A stretch of 28,749 nt of DNA from Acidobacteriota bacterium (GCA_027064265.1 JAMOQA010000552.1:1-28749); one strand, 5' to 3'; counted from the first letter of the stretch, positions 15,833-24,243 are shown. Numbers and translations are program-made. Notes: a model not told the origin generated them from the letters alone.

Positions 15833-15882
15833 CCACGCGTGACGTTGAACGGTGATCCGAACCACACGCGTCACGAACGGGC

Positions 15883-15934
15883 GCAGGGGCGCAGCGTGCT
15901 GCGCCCGGGTCGCCCGCAGGGCGACCAGCATGGC
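15883..15934. repeat. 52-bp double-hairpin repeat, copy 2
   Basis: Exact direct copy of 15744-15795, offset by 139 bases, with hairpins at 15887-15906 and 15908-15926. It ends four bases before the TAG stop (15939-15941) of the minus-strand subtilase-like gene, so any transcript of that gene would carry these hairpins at its 3' end. Confidence 0.85.
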
Positions 15935-15938
15935 CGCG

Positions 15939-18900
15939 CTACGGGAGGGTGCCGGCGCGGAGGTCCAGGTAGCGGACCTTCCCTTCCTTCTCGTTCGAGA
16001 GCACCACGTGCCCCGGGTCGAGGATCCGCGGGAGCGAGTCCCACTGGGCGTTCCCCGACGATCCGTCGTCGGTGAAGCTGGTCCGGAGCACCCACGCGCT
16101 CCCGTCCCACGTGTAGGCCCGCAGCTCCACCGCGTCCTGCCCGACGGTCTCCACCTCGAACCGCACCCGCCAGGGCGGATCCCCGAGGTCCCCTTCCCAG
16201 GGCGCCACGGACCCGGCCTTGACCCCGTTCACGTACTTGTTGAACCGGATCGTGTCCCGGCCCGAGGCCGCCTCGACCTTGCAGCGATAGGACGTATGGG
16301 TGTTCCCCGTGCCGGAGGCACGGAGCCCGAACGTGAAGTCGTAGTCCGGGTCGCCCGGCGTCTCCGGCTCGATGGAAACGACGACGAACGAGTCGGCCGC
16401 GGCGATCGTCACCCCCGTCTGGACCCGCGCGAACGAGCCGGCCTCCGGGTGGACCGCCGTCCGGTTCTCGAGGAGGAAGTACTCGCCGGAGGGGGCCGAG
16501 GGCTCGGACAGGGCTGGCGCCCACAGCTTCCCCCCGAGGTCCAGGTTGTCCGGGGACGCCGGGCGGACGAGGTCCGGTCCCTCGAACCCGTCCACCAGGG
16601 TAACCGTCCCGCCGTGCGCCCCGGAGGCCCCGTCGTCCCCGGGCAACGGCACCGCGTCGAACGCCTTCGAGGGCGACTCCTCCGACCAGCCGCTCTCGTC
16701 CCGGTAGGAGACCCGGGCGTAGAGGGTGCCGCCCTCTTCCGGGTGATCGTAGAGGGCCCGCACCTCGGTGAGCGGGGGCTCGACCACCGTCACGTCCCAG
16801 ATCACGTGGGCGTCGAAGTCCGCCCCCCCGGCCGTGGAGATCCGCCAGCGGGACGCCTGGTGCGTTCCGGTGCCCCCGTACTCCGAGCCGACCAGCCAGG
16901 CCCCGAACGCATGCACCGCCTTGACGATCGTCACCGACGGGCGCTCGCTCGGCTCGCACGCATCCCCCGTGCCGTCGCCGTCCGAGTCCTGCTGGTCCGC
17001 GTTGGGCACGCTCGGGCAGTTGTCGTCGGTGTCCGGCACGCCGTCATTGTCGTCGTCCGGGTCGCACGCGTCGCCGGAACCGTCCCCGTCCAGGTCCTCC
17101 TGGCCCGGGTTCGACATCGTCGGGCAATTGTCGTCGGCGTCCGGCACGCCGTCATTGTCGTCGTCCGGGTCGCACGCGTCGCCGGAACCGTCCCCGTCCA
17201 GGTCCTCCTGGCCCGGGTTCGATACCGTCGGGCAATTGTCGTCGGCATCCGGAACCCCGTCACCGTCCGCGTCGGGGAACTCGCAGGCGTCCCCCGTCCC
17301 GTCGCCGTCGCTGTCGGCCTGGTCCGGGTTCGCGACCCGGGGACAGTTGTCGTCCCCGTCGTTCACGCCGTCCCCGTCGTCGTCCGGGTCGCACGCGTCA
17401 CCCGAGCCGTCCCCGTCGAGATCGGCCTGGTCCGGGTTCGCGACCCGGGGACAGTTGTCGTCGGCGTCGTCCACGCCGTCGCCGTCGTCGTCCGGATCAC
17501 AGGCATCGCCCGAGCCGTCCCCGTCCAGGTCCTCCTGGCCCGGGTTCGACACCGTCGGGCAGTTGTCGTCGGCATCCGGAACCCCGTCACCGTCCGCGTC
17601 CTGGACGTCCTCGCACGCGTCCCCCGTCCCGTCCCGGTCGCCGTCCGCCTGGTCCGGGTTCGCGACCGAGGGACAGTTGTCCACCCGGTCCCGCACGCCG
17701 TCCCCGTCGGAATCGGGACAGTCGTCGGGCCCCGGGCGCGGCGTGCCGTCGGAGTGGTTCCCCAGGGTCCCCTCGCCGAAACAGTTCTGCGCGGCGACCA
17801 GGTAGTAGAAGATCTCCCCGGCGGCCGGCTCCGCCCCGTCGTGGCTCTCGGGCGTCGCCAGGTCGAGCTCGTGGCAGGTGAGTCCCCAGGTGAACGGGGT
17901 CCGCGTGCGGCCCTTGTAGACGTCGTAGGACTGGGCCTCGGGGATCTCGTCCCACGAGATCGTCTCCTTGTCGGCGGCGAGGGTCACGGTCGGCGGCAGC
18001 TCGCCCGGGACGCCGTGGACGTTGCCGTCGCCGGGCGCGCAGTCACAGGCGTCCCCGACCCCGTCCCCGTCCGTGTCGGCCTGGTCGGCGTTCGCGTCCG
18101 CGGGGCAGTTGTCCACGTCGCCGCAGACGCCGTCGTCGTCCGCGTCGTTCTCCGGGTCGAGCGGGCACGCATCGCAGGCGTCTCCCACGCCGTCCCCGTC
18201 GCCGTCCTCCTGGCCGGGGTTCTCGACCCGCGGGCAGTTGTCCACGGTATCGTCGATGGCGTCCCCGTCGTCGTCCGGGTCGCAGGCGTCGCCCGAGCCG
18301 TCCCGGTCCAGGTCCGCCTGGTCGGCGTTCTCGTCGCCGGGACAGTTGTCGACCAGGTCCCGGACCCCGTCGCCATCCTCGTCGGGACAGCCGTCCGGAC
18401 CGGGCCGCGCACCACCGTCGGACGCGACCCCCAGGGAACCCTCCCCGAAGCAGTTCTTCGCCGAGACCAGGTAGTAGAAGAGCTCGCCGATCGCCGGCTC
18501 GAACGAGTCCTCGCTCGCCGTCCCGTCCACGTCGAGGTCGTGGCAGGTGTGCCGGTACTCGAAGCTTCCCCGCACCCGCCCCTTGTAGACCTCGTAGACC
18601 TCGGCGTCGGCCGCCGGGTCCCACAGCAGGGTCACCCGGTCGCCCGCGAACCGAACGGTCGGCCCGAGTTCCTCCGGGATGCCGTGGATGTTCCCGTCGT
18701 TCGGCGCGCAGTCGCAGGCGTCGCCGAGCCCGTCGGCGTCGGCGTCCTCCTGGCCGGGGTTCGCGTCGTCCGGGCAGTTGTCCACGTCCCCGCAGACACC
18801 GTCGTCGTCCGCGTCGTTCTGCGGATCGGCCGGACAGCTGTCGCAGGCGTCCCCCGTCCCGTCACCGTCGCCGTCCTCCTGGCCCGCGTTCGCCGCGCGG

Positions 18901-20654
18901 GGACAGTTGTCGACGTCGTCCGCGATGCCGTCCCCGTCGTCGTCCGGGTCGCAGGCGTCGCCCGAGCCGTCCCCGTCCAGGTCCGCCTGGTCCGGGTTCG
19001 CCACGTCGGGACAGTTGTCGGCGTCCTGGCAGACCCCGTCGCCGTCCGCGTCACCGCCATGGGCCGCGCACGCGTCGGCCAGGAGCTGCCAGGCGGCGTA
19101 CGCGTCGACCAGCCCCTCGCCGGAGACCGTGTCGAACCCGGGCTCTCCCAGGTCCTCCGCGCTCCCGAAGAGGACCTCGGCGATGCGGGCCGGGCTCGCC
19201 GTCCCGTCGGCGTCGAGCAGCAGGGCGACGATCCCGCCGAGGTGGGCGGCCGCCGCGCCCGTGCCGTCGACGCGGCCGTACCCGCCACCGAGCCGGGTGG
19301 ACGTCGACCCGTCGCCGCAGGCGGCCAGGTCCGGCTTGAGCAGTCCCTGCTCCGCGCCGTTGCGGAACGGGTAGTCCCGGTACTCCTCCGGCATGTCGTA
19401 CGGGTAGGCGTCGTCGACCTCGCCCCTGATGTCGGTCCACTCGGCAGGCCCGCGGGAACTCTTCCGCGCGACCTGGTCGGTGGCGACGTCGAGGTTCGCC
19501 GCGGCGAGCGCGCCGGAGAGCCCGCCGACCAGGGTCTGCGCATCGTGGAGCCGCGGGGGGGGACAGTTTCCCGGGGTATCCACGTTGTACGGGACCGGGT
19601 TCTTCCCGAGCTTCTGGCCCTGGTCCCCCGCCCCGGCGACCAGGAGCTTGCCCGCCGCCAGGACGGAGTCGGTCGCCTGCCGCCACGAGGCGTAGTCCGG
19701 GCGAGGATCATCCGCCCAGGACTCGCCGTCGCCGACGACGATCACGTCCGCCCCGTTGTCGAGGGCGTACTGGACCGCCTCGAGCATGTCGGCCTCGGAG
19801 TCCCCGACCCGCAGCGCCATCAGCCGGGCCCCGGGCGCCGCCCCGGTCGCGGTCCCCGACGTCCCGTCCCCCACGATCAGCCCCGCGAGCAGCGTCCCGT
19901 GCCCGTTCTCGTCCTGGGGATCCCCGTCGTCGTCGACGAAGTCATAGCCGTGAACGTCGTCGACGTAACCGTTTCCGTCGTTGTCGAAGTGGTCGCCACC
20001 CCACTCGTCGAGGTTGGTCCAGAGACGGCCAGAGAGGTCCGGGTGGGTGAGGTCCACACCGGTGTCGATCAGCGCGACGACGACTCCGTCGCCGTTCACC
20101 CCCTCGTCCCACACCTCGGGCACGCGCATCCGCTGGAGCGCGGTGGTCACGTCCGTTGCCGTGGAGTCGGCCTCCGCCGCGGTCTCCGGCGCCGCGGGCG
20201 CCGACGGGGACGAGGGAACGATCTCGCGGTCCCGGCGGACGCCCCGCACCCCGGGCCACGCGGCGACCCGCTCGAACGCGTCCGGCGCCAGGTCGACCCG
20301 GATCGCCCCCGCGACCCACAGCAGCCGCGCCCCCCGGGCGAGGCCCTGCTCCTCGAGGCGGGCGAGGCGCCCGAGCACCGGCGCCGCCGCCTCGCGCCAG
20401 GCTTCCCGGGACGGAACCCCGGTTCCCGCCGACCGTTCCAGGAGCACCAGGGCGGGAACCAGTGACGTCTCCGACGACGGAGGCGCGCCGCCGGGGACAC
20501 GCCCTCCCCGTGCCGCCGGTGCCAGGAGGGCGAGCAGCAGGGTGACGATGGCGATCGCGGGGGAGACCCGCGGGACCCCGGAGCGCGTGCTGACGATGAC
20601 CGTTCCCTCCCACCCCGACGGGGCGCTCGCCCCAGCGACCGATGCCGCGCCCAT
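15939..20654 (-). CDS. Secreted subtilase-fold (S8) protein with thrombospondin-3 and FN3-like modules, apparently inactive
   Basis: 1571 aa from the ATG at 20654; the frame upstream of it is shadow of algH. Order: signal peptide (hydrophobic 33-48, AARGG); I9-like propeptide (about 60-150, ending WPGVRGVRRDREI); S8 domain (about 185-500). The catalytic Asp197 (IDTGVDLTHPDL) and His252 (NGHGTLLAG) are present. At the nucleophile the usual GTSMAAPH reads GTGAAAAH, with Gly466 (19257-19259). The oxyanion Asn of AAGN-x-G reads Asp344 (GAGDQG). Then come thrombospondin-3 calcium repeats (DGDGVxDxxDNCPxxxNPxQ pattern; about 531-655), an FN3-like domain (VYKGR...CHDLD...YYLVSAKNCFGEG), a second copy of both, a longer thrombospondin-3 array (about 978-1231), another FN3-like region and a C-terminal jelly-roll-like domain (about 1348-1571). 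It probably acts outside the cell or on its surface as a binding or structural protein; residual proteolysis by another mechanism is not excluded. No sorting signal is recognised. It ends in a hairpin-rich repeat region. Confidence 0.88.
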   Translation of the reverse strand: MGAASVAGASAPSGWEGTVIVSTRSGVPRVSPAIAIVTLLLALLAPAARGGRVPGGAPPSSETSLVPALVLLERSAGTGVPSREAWREAAAPVLGRLARLEEQGLARGARLLWVAGAIRVDLAPDAFERVAAWPGVRGVRRDREIVPSSPSAPAAPETAAEADSTATDVTTALQRMRVPEVWDEGVNGDGVVVALIDTGVDLTHPDLSGRLWTNLDEWGGDHFDNDGNGYVDDVHGYDFVDDDGDPQDENGHGTLLAGLIVGDGTSGTATGAAPGARLMALRVGDSEADMLEAVQYALDNGADVIVVGDGESWADDPRPDYASWRQATDSVLAAGKLLVAGAGDQGQKLGKNPVPYNVDTPGNCPPPRLHDAQTLVGGLSGALAAANLDVATDQVARKSSRGPAEWTDIRGEVDDAYPYDMPEEYRDYPFRNGAEQGLLKPDLAACGDGSTSTRLGGGYGRVDGTGAAAAHLGGIVALLLDADGTASPARIAEVLFGSAEDLGEPGFDTVSGEGLVDAYAAWQLLADACAAHGGDADGDGVCQDADNCPDVANPDQADLDGDGSGDACDPDDDGDGIADDVDNCPRAANAGQEDGDGDGTGDACDSCPADPQNDADDDGVCGDVDNCPDDANPGQEDADADGLGDACDCAPNDGNIHGIPEELGPTVRFAGDRVTLLWDPAADAEVYEVYKGRVRGSFEYRHTCHDLDVDGTASEDSFEPAIGELFYYLVSAKNCFGEGSLGVASDGGARPGPDGCPDEDGDGVRDLVDNCPGDENADQADLDRDGSGDACDPDDDGDAIDDTVDNCPRVENPGQEDGDGDGVGDACDACPLDPENDADDDGVCGDVDNCPADANADQADTDGDGVGDACDCAPGDGNVHGVPGELPPTVTLAADKETISWDEIPEAQSYDVYKGRTRTPFTWGLTCHELDLATPESHDGAEPAAGEIFYYLVAAQNCFGEGTLGNHSDGTPRPGPDDCPDSDGDGVRDRVDNCPSVANPDQADGDRDGTGDACEDVQDADGDGVPDADDNCPTVSNPGQEDLDGDGSGDACDPDDDGDGVDDADDNCPRVANPDQADLDGDGSGDACDPDDDGDGVNDGDDNCPRVANPDQADSDGDGTGDACEFPDADGDGVPDADDNCPTVSNPGQEDLDGDGSGDACDPDDDNDGVPDADDNCPTMSNPGQEDLDGDGSGDACDPDDDNDGVPDTDDNCPSVPNADQQDSDGDGTGDACEPSERPSVTIVKAVHAFGAWLVGSEYGGTGTHQASRWRISTAGGADFDAHVIWDVTVVEPPLTEVRALYDHPEEGGTLYARVSYRDESGWSEESPSKAFDAVPLPGDDGASGAHGGTVTLVDGFEGPDLVRPASPDNLDLGGKLWAPALSEPSAPSGEYFLLENRTAVHPEAGSFARVQTGVTIAAADSFVVVSIEPETPGDPDYDFTFGLRASGTGNTHTSYRCKVEAASGRDTIRFNKYVNGVKAGSVAPWEGDLGDPPWRVRFEVETVGQDAVELRAYTWDGSAWVLRTSFTDDGSSGNAQWDSLPRILDPGHVVLSNEKEGKVRYLDLRAGTLP
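17031..17222. repeat. Near-identical 108-bp tandem duplication inside the thrombospondin-3 array
   Basis: Positions 17031-17114 recur without a mismatch at 17139-17222, with only a few differences in the rest of the 108-base period. Each period encodes 36 residues, one pair of calcium-binding units (DNCPT-x-SNPGQEDLDGDG). This marks a recent in-frame expansion. The other repeats in the gene are clearly more diverged at DNA level. Confidence 0.85.
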
Positions 20655-20769
20655 GGTACGGAGCCCCCCGTGGCGGTTCAACGAAAAGATGGGGCGGAAG
20701 GGAAGAACACGCCCGCCCGCGGGAGGACCCTTGCCACGGATCGTCCGCTCCTGTCCACGAGCGTTTGCT

Positions 20770-21366
20770 TCAGGAAGGAGCGCCCCCTGGCACCAGGTCC
20801 CGCGGGTCGATCCCCGCCTCGCGGAGCGCCCGGGACCACGCCGCCTCCGGCGGCACGTCGAACAGGTACGAGGCGTGGGCGGCGAGCGGCACCCAGGCCC
20901 CGGCCGCCAGCTCCGCCTCGAGTTGTCCCGGCGCCCACCCGGCATAGCCCAGGTAGCACCGGAACCGGGCGCCGGGCCGCCCGGCCAGCCGCTCGAGCCC
21001 CGCCCGGGCGACCACCAGCCGGATCCCCGGCGCGACGAGCAGCTCGTCGTCGCCGTCCTCGGCGAACAGGGGGTCCTCGCCGTGGAGGACCAGCAGGTGG
21101 CGGTCCGCCTCCACGGGGCCACCGATCATCACCCGGGCGTCCGGGTCCCCCTCGTAGGGGATCTCCTGGCCCTCGCACAACTCGGCGACGGTGAGGGGCC
21201 CCGGCCGGTTGATCACGAGCCCGAACGCTCCCTGTTCGTTGCTCCTGACCAGGAAGACCACCGTCCGCTGGAAGTTCGGGTCCTGGAGCTGGGGCATCGC
21301 CGCGATGAACCCCGGTGCGAGTCCCTCGTCGATGCGCGGCCGGCCGTCTCCGCCGGGGCCGGTCAT
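20770..21366 (-). CDS. YqgE/AlgH family protein
   Basis: 198 aa. The ATG at 21366 overlaps the gpmI stop (ATGA). It matches the YqgE/AlgH family throughout: LAPGFIAAMPQLQDPNFQRTVVFLVRSNEQGAFGLVINRP at the N-terminus, PYEGDPDARVMIGGPVEADRHLLVLH in the middle, CYLGYAGWAPGQLEAELAAGAWVPL, then a C-terminal helix ending near WSRALREAGIDP. These are the conserved blocks of the family. Function is uncertain; AlgH was linked to alginate regulation in Pseudomonas and the fold suggests binding of a small ligand or nucleic acid. It is co-transcribed with gpmI. Length is normal for the family (about 185-200). The gap of 115 bp to the next minus-strand gene has no clear promoter. Confidence 0.92.
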   Translation of the reverse strand: MTGPGGDGRPRIDEGLAPGFIAAMPQLQDPNFQRTVVFLVRSNEQGAFGLVINRPGPLTVAELCEGQEIPYEGDPDARVMIGGPVEADRHLLVLHGEDPLFAEDGDDELLVAPGIRLVVARAGLERLAGRPGARFRCYLGYAGWAPGQLEAELAAGAWVPLAAHASYLFDVPPEAAWSRALREAGIDPRDLVPGGAPS

Positions 21367-23039
21367 CCGTCCACCTCCAGGAGGCTCGGCTCGAACGGTT
21401 CCGGGGGGACGTACCCGAGCAGCGTGACGATGGTCGGGGCCACGTTGGCGAGTCCCGGCGTCGCGATCCCCTCGCGCAGGCGGAACCTGCGGCCCGAGAA
21501 GTCGAGGACGGAGAAGGCCACCGGGTTCAGCGTGTGGCTGGTCCGGGGCTTCGGACGCCCGTCCGGGCCCCGTTTCGGCCGGCCCTCGGCGTCGCGTTCC
21601 ACCATGTCGTCGGCGTTCCCGTGGTCGGCGGTGACGATCAGCACGCCCCGCGCCTCCTCCACCACGGGGAGGATCCGGGAGAGCGCCAGGTCGACCGACT
21701 GCACGGCGAGGACGGCGGCGTCCAGGTTGCCGGTGTGACCCACCATGTCGCCACCGGCGAAGTTGACCCGCAGGAAGCGGAAACGACCCCCCCGGACCGC
21801 GTCGATCAGCACGTCCGCGGTCTGCGCGGACTTCATCCACGGCCGCTCGTCGAACGGCACCTGGTCCGACGGGATCTCCACGTACTCCTCGAGGACGGGG
21901 TCGAACTTGCCGGACCGATTGCCGTTCCAGAAGTACGTCACGTGGCCGAACTTCTGGGTCTCCGCGGCGGCGAACTGGGGCACGCCGTTCCGGGCCAGGT
22001 ACTCCGAGAGGGTCTTCTGCACCGCCGGTGGCGGGACCAGGTAGCGGTGCGGGATCCCGAGGTCGCCGTCGTAGAGCATCATGCCGGCGAACAGGACGTC
22101 GGGGCGGCGCACCCGGTCGAACTTGTCGAACTCGTCCCCTTCCTCGAACGCGCGGGAGAGCTCGATCGCCCGGTCTCCCCGGAAGTTGAAGAGGATCACC
22201 GCGTCGCCGTCCTCGATCGGCCCGACCGGCTTCCCGTCCTCCCCGACGATCGTGAAGGCCGGCAGGTACTGGTCGATGATGCCGGGTTCCTCCTGCCGGA
22301 AGGTCTCGATCGCCTCCCGGGCCGACCGGAACGGCCGCGCGTCCCCGAGCACGTGAGCGTGCCAGCCCCGCTCGACGATCGACCAGTCCGCCTCGTACCG
22401 GTCCATCGTGACGACCATCCGGCCCCCGCCGGAGGCGATCCGGTAGTCCCGGTCTCCCTTCCCGCGGATCTCCGCGAGGACCTCCTCGAGCCGATCGACG
22501 TAGGTGAGCGCCGAGGTCTCCGGCACGTCCCGACCGTCGAGCAGGATGTGAACGTAGACCCGCGGGAGCCCCTCCTCGTCGGCACGGCGCAGGAGGGCGT
22601 GGAGATGCTTCTCGTGGGAGTGGACGTTCCCGTCGGAGAGCAGCCCGATGAGATGGAGGGCGCCTCCCGTCCGGTGGAGCCGCTCGACGATCTCGGCCCA
22701 GGCCCCCTTCCAGATCTCGCCGGTCTCGATGGCCCGGTCGACCAGCTTCGCCCCCTGGTCGAACACCCGGCCGGCCCCGAGGATGTTGTGCCCGACCTCG
22801 GAGTTCCCCATGTCCCTGTCGCTCGGCAGGCCGACCGCGGTCCCGTGGGCCTTGAGCCGGGTGGTCCATCCTTCGCGCCGCACCCGGTCGATGGTCGGCG
22901 TCCGGGCGAGGGCCACGGCGTCGAACTCGTCCCCGGGGCCGATCCCGACCCCGTCCAGGATCACCAGCACCACCGGACCCGCCGGCGGCTCGATGCGGGG
23001 GTCCCGCGAAAGCCGGAAGTCCTCGTCCCGCGCGGTCAT
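21363..23039 (-). CDS. gpmI: 2,3-bisphosphoglycerate-independent phosphoglycerate mutase
   Basis: 558 aa. The ATG at 23039 follows GGAGGAG. It is a metal-dependent enzyme that interconverts 3- and 2-phosphoglycerate in glycolysis. Visible: metal-ligand Asp29 in VILDGVGIG; the phosphoserine nucleophile Ser80 in MGNSEVGHNILGAGR; substrate-loop HILLDGRDVPETSAL; FNFRGDRAIE; NFAGGDMVGHTGN (usually NFANPDMVGHTG; the Asp and His metal ligands are kept); TADHGNADDM; and TSHTLNPV. It is about 45 residues longer than the common 510-515: a short N-terminal extension (about 20 residues) plus a Gly/Pro/Lys/Arg insert (EGRPKRGPDGRPKPR) just before TSHTLNP. It is the first gene of a two-gene operon with the YqgE/AlgH gene and divergent from the DsbA-like gene. 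Confidence 0.95.
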   Translation of the reverse strand: MTARDEDFRLSRDPRIEPPAGPVVLVILDGVGIGPGDEFDAVALARTPTIDRVRREGWTTRLKAHGTAVGLPSDRDMGNSEVGHNILGAGRVFDQGAKLVDRAIETGEIWKGAWAEIVERLHRTGGALHLIGLLSDGNVHSHEKHLHALLRRADEEGLPRVYVHILLDGRDVPETSALTYVDRLEEVLAEIRGKGDRDYRIASGGGRMVVTMDRYEADWSIVERGWHAHVLGDARPFRSAREAIETFRQEEPGIIDQYLPAFTIVGEDGKPVGPIEDGDAVILFNFRGDRAIELSRAFEEGDEFDKFDRVRRPDVLFAGMMLYDGDLGIPHRYLVPPPAVQKTLSEYLARNGVPQFAAAETQKFGHVTYFWNGNRSGKFDPVLEEYVEIPSDQVPFDERPWMKSAQTADVLIDAVRGGRFRFLRVNFAGGDMVGHTGNLDAAVLAVQSVDLALSRILPVVEEARGVLIVTADHGNADDMVERDAEGRPKRGPDGRPKPRTSHTLNPVAFSVLDFSGRRFRLREGIATPGLANVAPTIVTLLGYVPPEPFEPSLLEVDG

Positions 23040-23102
23040 CTGCTCCTCCTTCCCGGCCCGGCGCCCTCCGGCAGCCGCATTACCGACCCCCGGGGTCCCG
23101 AT

Positions 23103-23131
23103 TTGCCGGTCCCCGGGCCCGCCGCTAGTCT
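23103..23131 (+). promoter_or_regulatory. Candidate sigma-70-type promoter for the DsbA-like gene
   Basis: TTGCCG (23103-23108) is followed after 17 bases by TAGTCT (23126-23131); the ATG is at 23198. The spacing is ideal but the hexamers match only partly (4 of 6 and 3 of 6), so this is weak evidence in a GC-rich intergenic region. Confidence 0.3.
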
Positions 23132-23197
23132 AAGGCGTCCGGGCCCGCGGGGGCGACGCTCGCCGCGCCCCGTGCCGGCCGTTTCCCTGGAGAGTCC

Positions 23198-24232
23198 ATG
23201 ATGACACCGACACGTTCCCTCTCGCTCTTCCTCGTTCTCGCCCTCCTGGCAATTTCCCCGGTTCTCGCCGGCACCCCGGCGAAGGACGGCGACGTGGTCG
23301 CGGTCGTCGGCGACCGGTCGATCACCCGGGCGGAGCTGACCGAGGCCGCCGCCAGCGAGCTGCAGAAGCTGCGCCAGCAGGAGTACGAGATCCTCAAGCA
23401 GACCCTCGACCGGATCGTCGTGGACCACCTCCTCGAGGTGGCGGCGAAGAAGGAGGGGAAGACCCTCGACCAGTACCTGCAGGACCACGTCGACTCGAAG
23501 GTCACCGAGCCGACCGAGGACGAGATCAGGCAGACCTACGAGAAGTACAAGAGCAAGCTGCGGGGCCAGACCCTCGAGCAGGCGAAGCCGCGGATCGTCG
23601 ACTTCCTCAAGCGGCAGCAGAGCCAGCGCCTCTTCGAGGACCTGGTCGCCTCCCTGAAGAAGGGCACGAAGGTGCAGGTGCTCCTCGAGCCGCCGCGGAT
23701 CGACGTCTCGCCGGACGACGACCCCGCCGAGGGGCCGGCGGACGCCCCGGTGACGATCGTCGCGTTCTCCGACTACCAGTGCCCGTTCTGTGGCCGGGCC
23801 GAGCGGACGATCGCCCGGGTCCTCGAGAACTACAAGGGGAAGGTCCGGTACGTCTTCCGCGACTTCCCGCTCGGTTTCCACCAGCACGCGATGGACGCCG
23901 CCCAGGCCGCCGGCTGCGTCTACGAGCTGGGAGGCAACGACAAGTACTGGGCCTACCACGAGAAGCTGTTCCAGAACCAGCACTCCCTCGACAGGGACAG
24001 CCTCGTGAAGTTCGCCGGCGAGGTCGGCGTCGACCAGGCGAAGTTCAAGGAGTGCCTCGAGTCGGGCCGCCGCCAGGCCGAGATCGAGAAGGACGTCGAG
24101 GCCGGCAAGCGGGCGGGCGTCACCGGGACCCCGGCGTTCTTCGTCAACGGCCGGATGATCTCCGGCGCCCAGCCGTACGAGACCTTCCAGGAGGTGATCG
24201 ACGACGAGCTGGCCCGCAAGCAGGCGAAGTGA
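23198..24232 (+). CDS. Periplasmic SurA_N-like / DsbA-like thiol oxidoreductase fusion
   Basis: 344 aa. The ATG at 23198 follows CTGGAG (a second ATG is adjacent). Signal peptide: SLSLFLVLALLAISPVLAG (about 7-25). Residues 30-160 resemble the N-terminal chaperone domain of SurA/PpiC proteins (VVAVVGDRSITRAELTEAA, then long amphipathic helices with LDRIVVDHLLEVAAKKEGKT), but no parvulin isomerase domain follows. Residues about 180-340 form a DsbA-like thioredoxin fold: APVTIVAFSDYQCPFCGR with redox site Cys195-Pro-Phe-Cys198, RDFPLGFHQHA, and the cis-Pro loop GVTGTPAFFVNG (Pro312). It probably forms or shuffles disulfides in exported proteins, with the N-terminal part holding unfolded clients. 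Two further Cys residues (240 and 286) are present. It is a single-gene unit ended by a clear terminator. Confidence 0.88.
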   Translation: MMTPTRSLSLFLVLALLAISPVLAGTPAKDGDVVAVVGDRSITRAELTEAAASELQKLRQQEYEILKQTLDRIVVDHLLEVAAKKEGKTLDQYLQDHVDSKVTEPTEDEIRQTYEKYKSKLRGQTLEQAKPRIVDFLKRQQSQRLFEDLVASLKKGTKVQVLLEPPRIDVSPDDDPAEGPADAPVTIVAFSDYQCPFCGRAERTIARVLENYKGKVRYVFRDFPLGFHQHAMDAAQAAGCVYELGGNDKYWAYHEKLFQNQHSLDRDSLVKFAGEVGVDQAKFKECLESGRRQAEIEKDVEAGKRAGVTGTPAFFVNGRMISGAQPYETFQEVIDDELARKQAK

Positions 24233-24243
24233 TCCACCGGAGG

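Noticed and set aside
15744..15934. CRISPR-like array
   Set aside because: Only two repeat units, each self-complementary twice over, with an 87-bp spacer that is itself palindromic; no cas genes.
15649..15938. tRNA or other known RNA gene in the hairpin-rich gap
   Set aside because: No cloverleaf with T-arm GGTTCRA-type sequence or acceptor pairing was found; the hairpins are simple palindromes.
15852..20465. 1537-codon plus-strand open frame with Val/Arg-rich repeats
   Set aside because: It lies antisense to the subtilase-like gene, and its repeats are the reverse reading of the DGDG/NCP thrombospondin-3 codons. The minus-strand frame has a signal peptide, domains and motifs; this one has none.
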